NCBI RefSeq assembly: GCF_000971155.1
Contig: NZ_BBLX01000001.1
Location: 165,879-229,878, forward strand
DNA length: 64,000 nucleotides
Source of the DNA: Demequina maris
Lineage (GTDB): Bacteria > Actinomycetota > Actinomycetes > Actinomycetales > Demequinaceae
Reading direction: 5' to 3'
A program made the translations under genes and the position numbers. Below, one piece after another: positions 9,441 to 18,350 of this stretch. The stretch's first letter is position 1, and each line of letters begins with the position of its first letter. Below the pieces are notes generated by a model that was not told the origin of the DNA, searched no databases, and saw nothing but the letters and a program-made list of their open reading frames with translations.

Positions 9441-10106
9441 ATGGGCATCCAGATCGCTCCGAGCATCCTGTCCGCCGACTTCGCGAACCTCGAGCGGGAC
9501 ATCCTGACCGTCAGCGACGCCGACTGGCTCCATGTCGACGTCATGGACGGCCATTTCGTCCCCAACCTCACCCTCGGTCTGCCCGTGGTCGAGCGCCTTG
9601 CCCAGGTGTCGCCGCTGCCGCTCGACGTCCACCTCATGATCGAGGACCCGGACCGCTGGGCGCCGCGCTACGCCGAGATCGGCGCGACCTCGGTGACCTT
9701 CCACCTCGAGGCCGCCGCGGACCCGCGCACCATCGCCGCGGACCTGCGCAGCATGGGCGCCCGCGCCTCGTGCGCCATCAAGCCCGGCACCGCCGTCGAG
9801 GACGTGCTGCCGCTGATCGACACCCTCGACATGGTGCTCGTCATGACCGTCGAGCCGGGCTTCGGCGGCCAGGCCTTCATGGCCGACATGATGCCCAAGC
9901 TGCGCACCCTGCGCGCCGCCGCCGAGGCGGCCGGCCGCGACCTGTGGCTGCAGGCCGACGGCGGCGTCGCCCGCGAGACCATCCAGACCGTCGTCGAGGC
10001 GGGCGGCGACGTCCTCGTCGCGGGATCCGCGATCTACGGCGCCGACGACCGCGGCGCGGAGATCGCCGCGCTGCGCGCGCTGGGCGAGGCGGTGCACCAT
10101 CGCTGA
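9441..10106 (+). CDS. rpe: Ribulose-phosphate 3-epimerase
   Basis: A 221-residue TIM-barrel enzyme of the pentose phosphate pathway. It shows IAPSILSADFANLE at the N-terminus, HVDVMDGHFVPNLT, DVHLMIEDPDRW, MTVEPGFGGQAFM and QADGGV, which include the metal-binding His and Asp residues. It interconverts ribulose 5-phosphate and xylulose 5-phosphate. Placement ahead of the riboflavin genes makes sense because ribulose 5-phosphate is a riboflavin precursor. Its last codons overlap the probable start of ribD. Confidence 0.97.
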   Translation: MGIQIAPSILSADFANLERDILTVSDADWLHVDVMDGHFVPNLTLGLPVVERLAQVSPLPLDVHLMIEDPDRWAPRYAEIGATSVTFHLEAAADPRTIAADLRSMGARASCAIKPGTAVEDVLPLIDTLDMVLVMTVEPGFGGQAFMADMMPKLRTLRAAAEAAGRDLWLQADGGVARETIQTVVEAGGDVLVAGSAIYGADDRGAEIAALRALGEAVHHR

Positions 10107-11103
10107 TCACCTCGACCGCGCCGTCGAGCTCGCGCTCCGCGGCCCGGCGTACGGGCCCAACCCGCGCGTCGGCTGCGTGATCGTCGGCGCCGACGGCACC
10201 GTCCTGGGCGAGGGCTGGCACCGGGGCGCCGGCACGCCGCACGCCGAGCCCGCCGCGCTGGACGATGCGCGCGCCCGGGGCCTCGACGTCACCGGGGCGA
10301 CGGCGTACGTCACGCTCGAGCCGTGCGCCCATACCGGCCGCACCGGGCCCTGCACGGACGCGCTGACCCGCGCCGGCATCGGCGCCGTCCGCTACGCCGT
10401 CGAGGACCCCAACCCGGTCGCCTCCGGCGGGGGAGAGGTGCTGCGCTCGCGCGGCATCGACGCCCGCCACGCCCCGCTCCGCGCCGCGTGGGAGGTCAAC
10501 CGGCGCTGGATCGGTGCGGTCGCGCACGGCCGTCCCTGGGTGATCGCGAAGTGGGCGCAGACCCTCGACGGCCGCACCGCGGCGGCCGACGGCACGAGCT
10601 TCTGGGTCACGGGCGAGGAGGCACGCGCCCACGCCCACACCGTCCGCGCCGAGGTCGACGCGATCCTCGTGGGCACCGGCACCGTCAAGGCCGACGACCC
10701 GGCCCTGTCCGCCCGCCCGGCCCACGTCGAGTCCCCGCACCAGCCGCTGCGCGCCGTCCTGGGCATGTCCGACACGTTCGGCGCCAAGGTCTGGCGCGAC
10801 GAGAACGCGATCGCCATCCGCTCGCACGACCCGCACGAGGCCCTCGCGGCGCTCGAGGCCCGCGAGGTGCGTACCGTGGTGGTCGAGGGCGGCGGCACCG
10901 TGACCACGGCGTTCCTGCGCGCGGGCCTCGTCGACGAGGTCCACGCCTACATCGCTCCCGCGATCCTCGGCTCCGGCACGAACGCCGTGGGAGACCTGGG
11001 AATCGGGACGATGGGCGGAGCGTTGAGGGGCCAGGATGTGACGGCGACCGCCCTGGGCGTCGATACGCTTGTCACCGCCTTCTTCCAGAGAGGACCGCAG
11101 TAG
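10099..11103 (+). CDS. ribD: Bifunctional pyrimidine deaminase/reductase of riboflavin synthesis; start codon non-canonical
   Basis: About 334 residues. The deaminase domain has the zinc sites HAE (about 47) and PCAHTGRTGPC (about 74-84); the reductase domain follows with AKWAQTLDGRTAA and VEGGGTVTTAFL. The conserved N-terminal YGPNPRVGCVIV lies upstream of the first in-frame GTG (10177), so translation must begin earlier, yet no in-frame ATG, GTG or TTG exists near it. The best candidate is ATC at 10099, about 9 bases after GAGG and overlapping the rpe stop. A sequence error is the alternative. The enzyme performs the second and third steps of the riboflavin pathway. Confidence 0.85.
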   Translation: MADHLDRAVELALRGPAYGPNPRVGCVIVGADGTVLGEGWHRGAGTPHAEPAALDDARARGLDVTGATAYVTLEPCAHTGRTGPCTDALTRAGIGAVRYAVEDPNPVASGGGEVLRSRGIDARHAPLRAAWEVNRRWIGAVAHGRPWVIAKWAQTLDGRTAAADGTSFWVTGEEARAHAHTVRAEVDAILVGTGTVKADDPALSARPAHVESPHQPLRAVLGMSDTFGAKVWRDENAIAIRSHDPHEALAALEAREVRTVVVEGGGTVTTAFLRAGLVDEVHAYIAPAILGSGTNAVGDLGIGTMGGALRGQDVTATALGVDTLVTAFFQRGPQ

Positions 11104-11694
11104 ATGTTCACCGGCATCGTCGAGTCCCTCGGCACCGTCACCGAGGTGACCGGTACCGGGGCGAGCTCGCGGCTCACCCTCGAGGCCCCCGGCCTCACCG
11201 ACCTCGTCCACGGCGAGTCCATCGCCGTCCAGGGCGTCTGCCTCACCGTCGCCGACCACGCGGGCTCCACGTGGACCGCCGACGTCATGCGCGTGACGCT
11301 CGAGACCACCGCCCTCGCCGGCCTGCAGCCGGGCGACCGCGTCAACCTCGAGCGTGCGACCCCCGCGGGCGGCCGCCTCGGCGGCCACATCATGCAGGGG
11401 CACGTCGACGGCGTCGCGGTCCTGGTCGAGCGCGACGCGCAGCCCGAGTGGACCGACCTCACGTTCGAGGTGCCCGAGGACCTCACGCGCTACATCGTCC
11501 GCAAGGGCTCGATCGCGCTCAACGGCGTGTCGCTGACCGTCGCCGAGATCGACGGCACCCGCGTGACCGTGTCCCTCATCCCGACGACCCTCGCGGAGAC
11601 GACCTTCGGCACCATCGGGGTGGGCGACCGTGCCAACGTCGAGGTGGACGTGGTCGCGAAGTACGTCGAGAAGCTCGTGGCGGCCCACGCATGA
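11104..11694 (+). CDS. ribE: Riboflavin synthase alpha chain
   Basis: A 196-residue protein made of two repeated lumazine-binding barrels: [12 protein letters not shown] at the start and [11 protein letters not shown] opening the second half. It dismutates two 6,7-dimethyl-8-ribityllumazine molecules into riboflavin. The ATG follows the ribD stop with no gap, and its own stop overlaps the ribBA start by 4 bases, so the rib genes are tightly coupled. Confidence 0.96.
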   Translation: MFTGIVESLGTVTEVTGTGASSRLTLEAPGLTDLVHGESIAVQGVCLTVADHAGSTWTADVMRVTLETTALAGLQPGDRVNLERATPAGGRLGGHIMQGHVDGVAVLVERDAQPEWTDLTFEVPEDLTRYIVRKGSIALNGVSLTVAEIDGTRVTVSLIPTTLAETTFGTIGVGDRANVEVDVVAKYVEKLVAAHA

Positions 11695-12932
11695 CCGTCG
11701 ACCCGATCGCCCTCGTCGAGCAGGCCCTCGAGGACATGCGCGCCGGCAAGCCCGTGCTCGTGTCCGACTCGCGCGACCGCGAGGACGAGGCCGACTTCAT
11801 CATGGCCGCCGAGACCGCGACCGTGGACTGGATCGCGTGGGGCATCCGCCACTCGAGCGGCTACCTGTGCGCCCCGATGCCCACGGAGCGGGCCGACGCG
11901 CTCAACCTGCCTCTCATGGTGCCGAGCAGCCAGGACCCCCGCCGCACCGCCTACACGGTCTCGGTCGACGCCGCAGCGGGCGTCACCACCGGCATCTCCG
12001 CGGCGGACCGCACCACCACCCTCAAGGTGCTGGCGAACCCCGACTCCGCGGCCGACGACCTCATCCGTCCCGGCCACGTGCTGCCCCTGCGCGCCGTGCC
12101 CGGCGGTGTCCTGCATCGTCCCGGCCACACCGAGGCCTGCGTGGACCTGTGCCGCCTGGCCGGGCTGTCGCCCGTGGGCGTCATCGGCGAGATGGTCAAC
12201 GACGACGGCACGATGATGCGCCAGGGCGACGCGACCGCGATCGCCGAGCGCGACGGGCTGACGTTCCTCACCATCGCGGACCTCATCGACTACCGTCGCG
12301 CGGTCGGCGACCAGCCGCCGCCGATCGCGGCCCGGCCCGAGCGGGTGCTCCACGTGGGCGAGTCGCGCCTGCCGACCAAGCACGGCGAGGTGACGATCCA
12401 CGCGTACCGCGACGCCCGCACCGGCGACGAGCACGTCGCGCTGGTCGTGCCGCCCAAGGACGGCACCGTGCCCGTGGTGCGTGTCCACTCCGAGTGCCTC
12501 ACCGGCGACGCCTTCGGCTCGCAGCGCTGCGACTGCGGCCCGCAGCTCGACGCGGCCATCGCGCGCATCGTCGAGGACGGCGGCGCGGTCGTGTACCTGC
12601 GCGGCCACGAGGGACGCGGCATCGGCATCGCGGCCAAGATCCAGGCCTACGCGCTCCAGGACAAGGGGCTCGACACCGTCGACGCCAACACCCACCTGGG
12701 GCTGCCGGTGGATCGTCGCGAGTACGGCGCCGCCGCCTCGATCCTGCACGACCTGGGCCTCACGCGGATCCGGCTGCTGACGAACAACCCGGCCAAGGTC
12801 GAGGGCCTGCGGGCGTCGGGCGTCGACTGCATCGAGCGCATCCCGCACCGCGTGGGCGCGCACCCCGAGAACGAGCAGTACCTCCGCACCAAGATCGAGC
12901 GGATGGGCCACCTGTTGGGAGACAACGCATGA
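11691..12932 (+). CDS. ribBA: Bifunctional 3,4-dihydroxy-2-butanone-4-phosphate synthase / GTP cyclohydrolase II
   Basis: A 413-residue fusion. The RibB half (about 1-205) has [16 protein letters not shown] and [10 protein letters not shown] with [12 protein letters not shown]. The RibA half has the zinc cysteines in [18 protein letters not shown] (about 269-283) and [11 protein letters not shown]. RibB makes the four-carbon precursor from ribulose 5-phosphate and RibA opens GTP, so one chain supplies both riboflavin precursors. Four-base overlaps with ribE and ribH indicate coupling. Confidence 0.97.
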   Translation: MTVDPIALVEQALEDMRAGKPVLVSDSRDREDEADFIMAAETATVDWIAWGIRHSSGYLCAPMPTERADALNLPLMVPSSQDPRRTAYTVSVDAAAGVTTGISAADRTTTLKVLANPDSAADDLIRPGHVLPLRAVPGGVLHRPGHTEACVDLCRLAGLSPVGVIGEMVNDDGTMMRQGDATAIAERDGLTFLTIADLIDYRRAVGDQPPPIAARPERVLHVGESRLPTKHGEVTIHAYRDARTGDEHVALVVPPKDGTVPVVRVHSECLTGDAFGSQRCDCGPQLDAAIARIVEDGGAVVYLRGHEGRGIGIAAKIQAYALQDKGLDTVDANTHLGLPVDRREYGAAASILHDLGLTRIRLLTNNPAKVEGLRASGVDCIERIPHRVGAHPENEQYLRTKIERMGHLLGDNA

Positions 12933-13393
12933 GCGGTGCCGGAGCACCCGTCGTCGAGGTCGACGCGAGCGACCTCACCGTCGAGATCGTCGCGAGCCTG
13001 TGGCACACCGAGGTCATGGACGGCCTCGTCGCCGGCGCGATCCGCGCCGCCGAGAAGGCCGGCGCGGCCTATCGCGTGACCCGCGTGCCGGGCGCCTTCG
13101 AGCTGCCCGTCGTGGCGGAGGCCCTCGCCCGCAAGGGCGCCGACGCGATCGCGTGCCTCGGCGTCGTGATCCGCGGCGGCACCCCGCACTTCGAGTACGT
13201 GTGCGACGCCGTCACCCGCGGCCTCACGGACGTGGCGCGCACCCACGCGACGCCGGTCGGCTTCGGCATCCTCACCACCGACGACGACGCCCAGGCCCTC
13301 GACCGCGCGGGCCTGCCCGGCTCGAGCGAGGACAAGGGCGCGGAGGCCGTCGAGGCCGCGCTGGCGACGGCGCTGGTGCTGAAGGGCCTGTAG
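12929..13393 (+). CDS. ribH: 6,7-dimethyl-8-ribityllumazine synthase
   Basis: A 154-residue lumazine synthase. Characteristic segments are [45 protein letters not shown] (with the catalytic-type His) and [11 protein letters not shown]. It condenses the RibB and RibD products. Its start overlaps the ribBA stop by 4 bases. It is the last gene of the rpe-ribD-ribE-ribBA-ribH unit; hisE follows after 28 bases with its own -10 box. Confidence 0.96.
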   Translation: MSGAGAPVVEVDASDLTVEIVASLWHTEVMDGLVAGAIRAAEKAGAAYRVTRVPGAFELPVVAEALARKGADAIACLGVVIRGGTPHFEYVCDAVTRGLTDVARTHATPVGFGILTTDDDAQALDRAGLPGSSEDKGAEAVEAALATALVLKGL

Positions 13394-13408
13394 CGCCCCG
13401 AGGGCCGA

Positions 13409-13414
13409 TAGGCT
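13409..13414 (+). promoter_or_regulatory. Leaderless-type -10 box of hisE
   Basis: TAGGCT lies 7 nt before the hisE GTG, in the same arrangement as metK and rpe (TAGGCTGGCCG before the start). It implies that hisE-hisG can be transcribed separately from the rib genes. Confidence 0.6.
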
Positions 13415-13421
13415 GGCCGAC

Positions 13422-13685
13422 GTGAAGACGTTCGAGAGCCTGTTCGAAGAGCTGCAGCGCCGCGCCCTGGAGCGCCCCGAGGGTTCGAGCACCGTCGCGA
13501 TGCTCGACAAGGGCGTCCATGCCATCGGCAAGAAGCTGGTGGAGGAGGCCGCCGAGTCCTGGATGGCCGCCGAGTACCAGTCGCCCGAGGAGGCCGCGGA
13601 GGAGATCTCCCAGCTGCTCTACTGGGCGCAGGTGATGATGGTGGCCAAGGGCCTCACGCTCGACGACGTCTACAAGAACCTCTAG
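13422..13685 (+). CDS. hisE: Phosphoribosyl-ATP pyrophosphatase
   Basis: An 87-residue all-alpha MazG-type pyrophosphatase for the second histidine step. It contains the metal-binding [12 protein letters not shown] and [20 protein letters not shown] segments. Length is normal for a stand-alone actinobacterial HisE. GTG start with a -10 box 7 nt upstream. hisG follows 9 bases later. Confidence 0.95.
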   Translation: MKTFESLFEELQRRALERPEGSSTVAMLDKGVHAIGKKLVEEAAESWMAAEYQSPEEAAEEISQLLYWAQVMMVAKGLTLDDVYKNL

Positions 13686-13694
13686 GGGAGAGAA

Positions 13695-14537
13695 GTGCTC
13701 CGCATCGCCGTGCCCAACAAGGGCTCCCTGTCCGATCCCGCCGTGCAGCTCCTCAAGGAGGCCGGCTACAAGCAGCGCCGCGACCCGCGCGAGCTGGTGC
13801 TCGTCGACGAGCGCAACGACGTCGAGTTCTTCTTCCTGCGTCCGCGCGACGTGGCCGTCTACGTCGGCGCCGGCACGGTCGACGCCGGCATCACCGGCCG
13901 CGACCTCCTCATCGACTCGGGCGCCGACGCCGTCGAGCACCTCGAGCTCGGCTTCGGCGGCTCGACCTTCCGCTACGCGGCCGCGCCCGGCGTGGCCTCC
14001 GACATCCGCGACATCGACGGCAAGCGCGTCGCCACCAGCTACCCGCGCCTGGTCGAGGAGCACCTCGCGTCGCACGGCGTGACGGCCAGCGTGGTGCGTC
14101 TCGACGGCGCGGTCGAGTCCTCGGTGCGCCTCGGCGTCGCCGACGTGGTCGCCGACGTCGTCTCCACCGGCACGACGCTGCGCGCCGCGGGCCTCGAGAT
14201 CTTCGGCGAGCCGATCCTCAGCTCCGAGGCGATCCTGATCCGCGCGCAGGACGCGCCGGTCGAGGACATCGCCATCGTCACCGGGCGCCTCCGCGGCGTG
14301 CTCACCGCCCGCCGCTTCGTGCTCGTCGACTACGACGTGCCGTCGGACCGCCTCGACGCGGCCATCGCGGTGAGCCCCGGCTTCGAGGCGCCCACCGTGA
14401 CGCCGCTGCACGGCTCCGACTGGCACGCGGTCCGCGTGATGGTGCCGCGCGCCGAGATGAACCACATCATGGACGCGCTGTACGCGGTGGGGGCGCGGGC
14501 GATCCTCACCACCGAGCTGCTCGCGGTCCGCGTCTGA
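13695..14537 (+). CDS. hisG: ATP phosphoribosyltransferase, long form
   Basis: A 280-residue enzyme for the committed step of histidine synthesis. It begins LRIAVPNKGSLSDPA and has GITGRDLL and the PRPP-binding region DVVADVVSTGTTLRAAGLE near 150-168. The last 70 residues form the regulatory domain of the long (hexameric) HisG type, which binds histidine for feedback inhibition. GTG start behind GGGGAGAG. Its stop overlaps the pafB start by one base (TGATG). Confidence 0.95.
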   Translation: MLRIAVPNKGSLSDPAVQLLKEAGYKQRRDPRELVLVDERNDVEFFFLRPRDVAVYVGAGTVDAGITGRDLLIDSGADAVEHLELGFGGSTFRYAAAPGVASDIRDIDGKRVATSYPRLVEEHLASHGVTASVVRLDGAVESSVRLGVADVVADVVSTGTTLRAAGLEIFGEPILSSEAILIRAQDAPVEDIAIVTGRLRGVLTARRFVLVDYDVPSDRLDAAIAVSPGFEAPTVTPLHGSDWHAVRVMVPRAEMNHIMDALYAVGARAILTTELLAVRV

Positions 14538-15511
14538 TGGCGGTTCCCAAGCACCAGCGCCTGCTCAACCTCATCATCGGCCTCTCGAGCACGAGGCACC
14601 GCCTCACCCGCGACCAGATCCGCGACACGATCGAGGGCTACGAGCCGCTGCCGCACGGCGCCTCCGAGGAGGAGGTCCGCAAGGCCGAGCAGAGCTTCGA
14701 GCGCATGTTCGAGCGCGACAAGAAGGAGCTGCGCGAGCTCGGCGTCCCGGTCGAGACCGTCGAGGACCCCGTCCACGGCGACGAGATCGGCTACCGGATC
14801 CGCCCGGCGGAGGCCGCGATGCCGGCCCTCGACCTCACCGCGGCGGAGCTGGCGGTGCTGGGCGTCGCCACCGACTACTGGCGCGGCGCCGTCCTCGGTT
14901 CCGACGCCACGCAGGCCGTCGCGAAGCTCGCCTCGTCCGCCGAGCACGGCCCGCGCGTCGAGCTCCCCTTCGCCGCGCTGCCCGCGGTGGGGAACGATGC
15001 GGTGGCCGCCCTGGTCGAGGCCGTCGCCGACCGCCAGACGGTCCGCTTCGAATACTCGTCGTCCAGCTCGGGCGCCGGCACGCGCACCATCGAGCCGTGG
15101 CGCGTCGTGCTGCGCGCGGGCGTCGCGTACGTCATCGGCTTCGACCGCGACCGCGAGGCCGCCCGCACCTTCCGGGTGCAGCGCATCGGCGGCGCCGTCA
15201 CCCCCGTCGGCGAGCCGGGCGCGTACGACATCCCCGACGAGATCCCGCTCGGCGCCCTCGCCGAGAGCGGCGACGTCGCCACCGCGCGCGTCGCGGTGCG
15301 CCCCGAGTCCGGGCACGCCCTGCGTCGTCGCGGCACCGCGGCCGGCGCCGACGGCGGCTGGGACCTGTACGACGTCGAGTACGCCCACGCCGACGCGCTC
15401 GTCGCGGAGGTGCTCGCGCTGGCCGGGGGAGCGCGCATCGTCTCCCCGGCCGGGCTCGCGAAGGCCGTCACGAAGGCCGCCACCGCGGCGCTGGAGGTGG
15501 AGCGTGGCTGA
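14537..15511 (+). CDS. pafB: WYL-domain transcriptional regulator PafB
   Basis: A 324-residue protein with an N-terminal winged-helix region (KHQRLLNLIIGLSSTRHRLT), a linker rich in E and K (residues 40-75), and a WYL domain with VRFEYSSS and EPWRVVLRAGVAYVIGFD in the middle. In mycobacteria PafB and PafC form a heterodimer that activates LexA-independent DNA-damage genes. Here the pair follows hisG; the Pup-proteasome genes often found just upstream are not in the window. The start overlaps the hisG stop. Confidence 0.88.
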   Translation: MAVPKHQRLLNLIIGLSSTRHRLTRDQIRDTIEGYEPLPHGASEEEVRKAEQSFERMFERDKKELRELGVPVETVEDPVHGDEIGYRIRPAEAAMPALDLTAAELAVLGVATDYWRGAVLGSDATQAVAKLASSAEHGPRVELPFAALPAVGNDAVAALVEAVADRQTVRFEYSSSSSGAGTRTIEPWRVVLRAGVAYVIGFDRDREAARTFRVQRIGGAVTPVGEPGAYDIPDEIPLGALAESGDVATARVAVRPESGHALRRRGTAAGADGGWDLYDVEYAHADALVAEVLALAGGARIVSPAGLAKAVTKAATAALEVERG

Positions 15512-16412
15512 GCAGGCGACCGACCGGCTGGTGCGGATGCTGGGCATCCTCACGTACGTAGAGAAGCACGGCGACACCCCCTTCGCGGAGCTCGCCGAGC
15601 ATTTCGGCGTGAGCGTCGCGCAGGTGCGCGCCGACCTCAACGCGCTGTGGGTCGCGTCCGAGCCGGGCGACTCGTGGTTCCCCATCGACTTCTCCGCGGA
15701 CGCCTACGAGGCGGACATCGCGGCGCTCGTCCGCAACGACGGCGTCTCCCAGGTGCGGCTCTCGCCGCGCGAGGCGGTCGCGCTCGTGGGCGCGCTGTCG
15801 ACGATGGGCGCCGCGGGCGCGCTGCCCGAGGCCGGCACCCAGGTGCTCGCGAAGCTCCGCGAGGCGCTCGCCGAGCCGGTCACCGTGATCGGCGACGACC
15901 ACGTCGCCCCCGAGATCCGCGAGTCGCTGCTCGAGGCGATGCGCCGCTACCGCCTCGCCGAGGTCGAGTACGTCGACGCGCAGGACCGCCGCAGCACCCG
16001 TGTCGTGGACCCGCACCGGCTCGTCGTGATCGACGGGCACGCCTACCTCGAGTGCTTCTGCCGGCGCGCGGAGGACTACCGCGTGCTGCGCCTCGACCGC
16101 ATCGCGTCGGTCACCGTCCTCGACGGCGCCGTCGAGCACCCGCCGACGGACACCGCGGGCTTCACGCTCACGCCGGCGTTCCGCGCCACGGTGCGCATCG
16201 CCCGCTCCGGCCGCTGGGCGCTCGAGGACATGCCGGGGGTCGTGATCGAGGACGCCGAGGAGGACGTGATCGCGACCTTCGACGTCGCCGACGCGGCCTT
16301 CGTGGCCGGCCGGCTGCTCTCCGTGGCCCCGCACCTGCGCTCGGTCACCCCGAACCGCCTCGTCGACGAGCTTCGCCGTCAGGCGCAATCCGTGCTCGAC
16401 GTCCAGCGCTAG
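15504..16412 (+). CDS. pafC: WYL-domain transcriptional regulator PafC
   Basis: A 302-residue partner of PafB. The GTG at 15504 overlaps the pafB end by 8 bases and follows GGAGGTGGAGC. A helix-turn-helix lies at about 10-50 (GILTYVEKHGDTPFAELAEHFG), and the WYL domain is in the second half (VEYVDAQDRR, DPHRLVVIDGHAYLECFC). It is expected to act with PafB in the DNA-damage response. The stop codon is part of the TAGACT -10 box of tatA. Confidence 0.87.
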   Translation: MAEQATDRLVRMLGILTYVEKHGDTPFAELAEHFGVSVAQVRADLNALWVASEPGDSWFPIDFSADAYEADIAALVRNDGVSQVRLSPREAVALVGALSTMGAAGALPEAGTQVLAKLREALAEPVTVIGDDHVAPEIRESLLEAMRRYRLAEVEYVDAQDRRSTRVVDPHRLVVIDGHAYLECFCRRAEDYRVLRLDRIASVTVLDGAVEHPPTDTAGFTLTPAFRATVRIARSGRWALEDMPGVVIEDAEEDVIATFDVADAAFVAGRLLSVAPHLRSVTPNRLVDELRRQAQSVLDVQR

Positions 16413-16415
16413 ACT
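16410..16415 (+). promoter_or_regulatory. Putative -10 box of tatA
   Basis: TAGACT overlaps the pafC stop codon. A leader of about 30 bases with TAAGGAG precedes the tatA ATG, so this promoter is not leaderless. Confidence 0.5.
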
Positions 16416-16445
16416 GGCCGCCAGCCACCCGCCCTAAGGAGCATC

Positions 16446-16655
16446 ATGGGACCCCGCGAGATCCTCATCATCCTGCTGATCGTGCTGCTGCTGTTCGGTG
16501 CGCCGAAGCTCCCGCAGCTCGCGCGCTCGCTCGGCCAGTCGCTGCGCATCCTCAAGGACGAGACGAGCTCCCTCACGGACGACAAGAAGTCCGAGTCCGA
16601 CAACGACAAGCCCGCGACGTCGTCCTCGGACGAGCCGCGTGACGGCCAGAAGTAG
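16446..16655 (+). CDS. tatA: Sec-independent translocase subunit TatA
   Basis: A 69-residue protein with one transmembrane helix at about 5-20 (ILIILLIVLLLFGAPKLPQL), the FGxxKLPxL hinge, an amphipathic helix (ARSLGQSLRILKDE) and a charged polar tail. It forms the pore of the twin-arginine export system that moves folded proteins. Strong ribosome binding site TAAGGAG. tatC follows at once. Confidence 0.95.
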   Translation: MGPREILIILLIVLLLFGAPKLPQLARSLGQSLRILKDETSSLTDDKKSESDNDKPATSSSDEPRDGQK

Positions 16656-17418
16656 CGCGCGCGGGAGCAATCCCGATGCTCGGATGCCGCTGGCCGAGCA
16701 TCTGAGGGAGGCCCGCAAGCGACTCGTCCTCGCCGTCGCCGGCCTCGCCGTCGGCATGGTGGCGGGCTGGTTCCTCTACACCCCGGTCTTCGAGGCACTC
16801 CAGCGCCCCGTCCTCGACGCGGCCGCGCGCGACGATGCGCTCGTCACCGTCAACTTCTCCGGCGTGGCCACCGCGCTCGACATGCAGATCAAGATGTCGC
16901 TGCTCATCGGCCTCATCGTGAGCGCGCCGTGGTGGCTGTACCAGCTCTGGGCGTTCATCGCCCCGGGCCTGCACCGCCGCGAACGCCGCTACACGTTCGG
17001 CTTCCTCGGCGCCGCGATCCCGCTGTTCTCCGCGGGCGTGCTGTTCGGCTGGTGGGTGTTCCCGCGCGCCATCACGATCCTCACGGGCTTCACGCCCGAG
17101 GGCGCCGCGAACTTCCTCGACGCGCAGACGTTCATGACGTTCGCGATGCGCCTCATCCTCGCCTTCGGGCTCGCGTTCGTGTTCCCGGTGGTGATGATCG
17201 CGCTCACCTGGACCGGCCTGGTCAAGGCCCGCACGTGGCTGCACGGATGGCGCTGGGCGGTGTTCCTCATCTTCCTCGCCGCCGCGATCCTCACGCCCAC
17301 GCCCGACGCGGTGACGATGCTGTTCATGGCGGGACCGATGGTCGCGCTCTACTTCGCGGCCGTGGGCGTCGGGGTGCTCCGGGAACGCGCGGTCGCCAGG
17401 AGGACCCCCGCGGCATGA
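16639..17418 (+). CDS. tatC: Sec-independent translocase subunit TatC
   Basis: About 259 residues if it starts at GTG 16639; ATG 16684 would remove the first 15. The GTG is preferred because NPDARMPLAEHLREAR is conserved across actinobacterial TatC, although no clear ribosome binding site precedes either. Six transmembrane helices are visible (AVAGLAVGMVAGWFL to MLFMAGPMVALYFAAV), with FIAPGLHRRERR and FPVVMIAL. TatC recognises twin-arginine signal peptides. The stop overlaps the next gene by 4 bases. Confidence 0.93.
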   Translation: MTARSSARGSNPDARMPLAEHLREARKRLVLAVAGLAVGMVAGWFLYTPVFEALQRPVLDAAARDDALVTVNFSGVATALDMQIKMSLLIGLIVSAPWWLYQLWAFIAPGLHRRERRYTFGFLGAAIPLFSAGVLFGWWVFPRAITILTGFTPEGAANFLDAQTFMTFAMRLILAFGLAFVFPVVMIALTWTGLVKARTWLHGWRWAVFLIFLAAAILTPTPDAVTMLFMAGPMVALYFAAVGVGVLRERAVARRTPAA

Positions 17419-18341
17419 GGACCGTCGGCATCATCACCAATCCGACATCGGGGTCGGGGCGGGGCGCCCGCAGGGGAGCCGAGGCGAAGGCCGCGCTGGC
17501 AGCCGGCGGGCACCACCTGATCGACCTCTCGCGCGGCTCGTGGGCCGCGTCGTACGAGGCCGCTATGGCGCATCGTTCCTCCCTCGACGCCCTCGTGGTC
17601 GTCGGCGGCGATGGGATGGCGCACCTGGGTCTGCAGGTGTGCGCCGAGACCGAGCTGCCCCTCGGCATCGTCGCCGCGGGCTCTGGCGACGACATCGCCG
17701 CATCGGTGGGCCTGCCGCGTCATGACATCCCGGCCGCGGTCGCGCGCATCGAGGCGGGCCTGCGGGGCGACGTCCTCCGCACCGACGTCGGCAAGGTCAC
17801 GGGCGCCTCCATCGAGGAGCCCGCCAGCCCGCGCTACTTCGGCGCCGTGCTGTCCGCGGGCCTCGACGCCGCGGTGGCGTCGTACGCCCGCGCCATCTCG
17901 TTCCCGCGCGGCCCGCTGAAGTACAAGGTCGCGACGATGCGCGAGGTGCCGCGCTTCCGGCCGTACGGCGTGCGCGTCACGGCCGACGGCCGCGAGCGGA
18001 CGATGCGCTGCACCCTGGTCGCGGTCGCGAACGCCGCGGTCTTCGGCGGCGGCCTCGTGATCTCGCCGGAGTCCTCGGTGACGGACGGACGGCTCGAGCT
18101 GGTGACGGCCGACGGGATGACCAAACGCGACATCCTGCGGCTGTTCTCCAAGCTCCGCGACGGCAGCCACACCACGGACCCGCTCGTGCACATCGAGCGG
18201 GTCGAGTCGGTCACCATCGTGCCCGAGAGCGCCGAGGGCGCGCCGCTGCCGCCGGCCTTCGCCGACGGCGAGCTCGTGGGCGCCACGCCGCTGACGATCA
18301 CCGTCGCGCCGCGCGCCCTGACCGTCCTGGGAGGCAAGTAG
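17415..18341 (+). CDS. Diacylglycerol kinase-family lipid kinase
   Basis: A 308-residue protein of the YegS/BmrU/DagK fold. The N-terminal domain has ITNPTSGSGRGARRGAE and the nucleotide-binding VVGGDGMAHLGLQV (about 61-74), then AAGSGDDIAASVG. The C-terminal sandwich ends FADGELVGATPLTITVAP. Such enzymes phosphorylate diacylglycerol or related lipids at the membrane. A lipid kinase between tatC and helY is common in Micrococcales. It overlaps tatC by 4 bases. Confidence 0.88.
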   Translation: MRTVGIITNPTSGSGRGARRGAEAKAALAAGGHHLIDLSRGSWAASYEAAMAHRSSLDALVVVGGDGMAHLGLQVCAETELPLGIVAAGSGDDIAASVGLPRHDIPAAVARIEAGLRGDVLRTDVGKVTGASIEEPASPRYFGAVLSAGLDAAVASYARAISFPRGPLKYKVATMREVPRFRPYGVRVTADGRERTMRCTLVAVANAAVFGGGLVISPESSVTDGRLELVTADGMTKRDILRLFSKLRDGSHTTDPLVHIERVESVTIVPESAEGAPLPPAFADGELVGATPLTITVAPRALTVLGGK

Positions 18342-18344
18342 CCT
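18339..18344 (+). promoter_or_regulatory. Leaderless-type -10 box of helY
   Basis: TAGCCT begins at the stop codon of the lipid kinase gene and ends 6 nt before the helY ATG. No ribosome binding site precedes helY. Confidence 0.55.
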
Positions 18345-18350
18345 GGCGGC

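Noticed and set aside
9431..10100. FMN riboswitch for the riboflavin genes
   Set aside because: Only 10 bases separate rpe from the upstream gene, and ribD to ribH are overlapping or nearly so. There is no room for a riboswitch leader.
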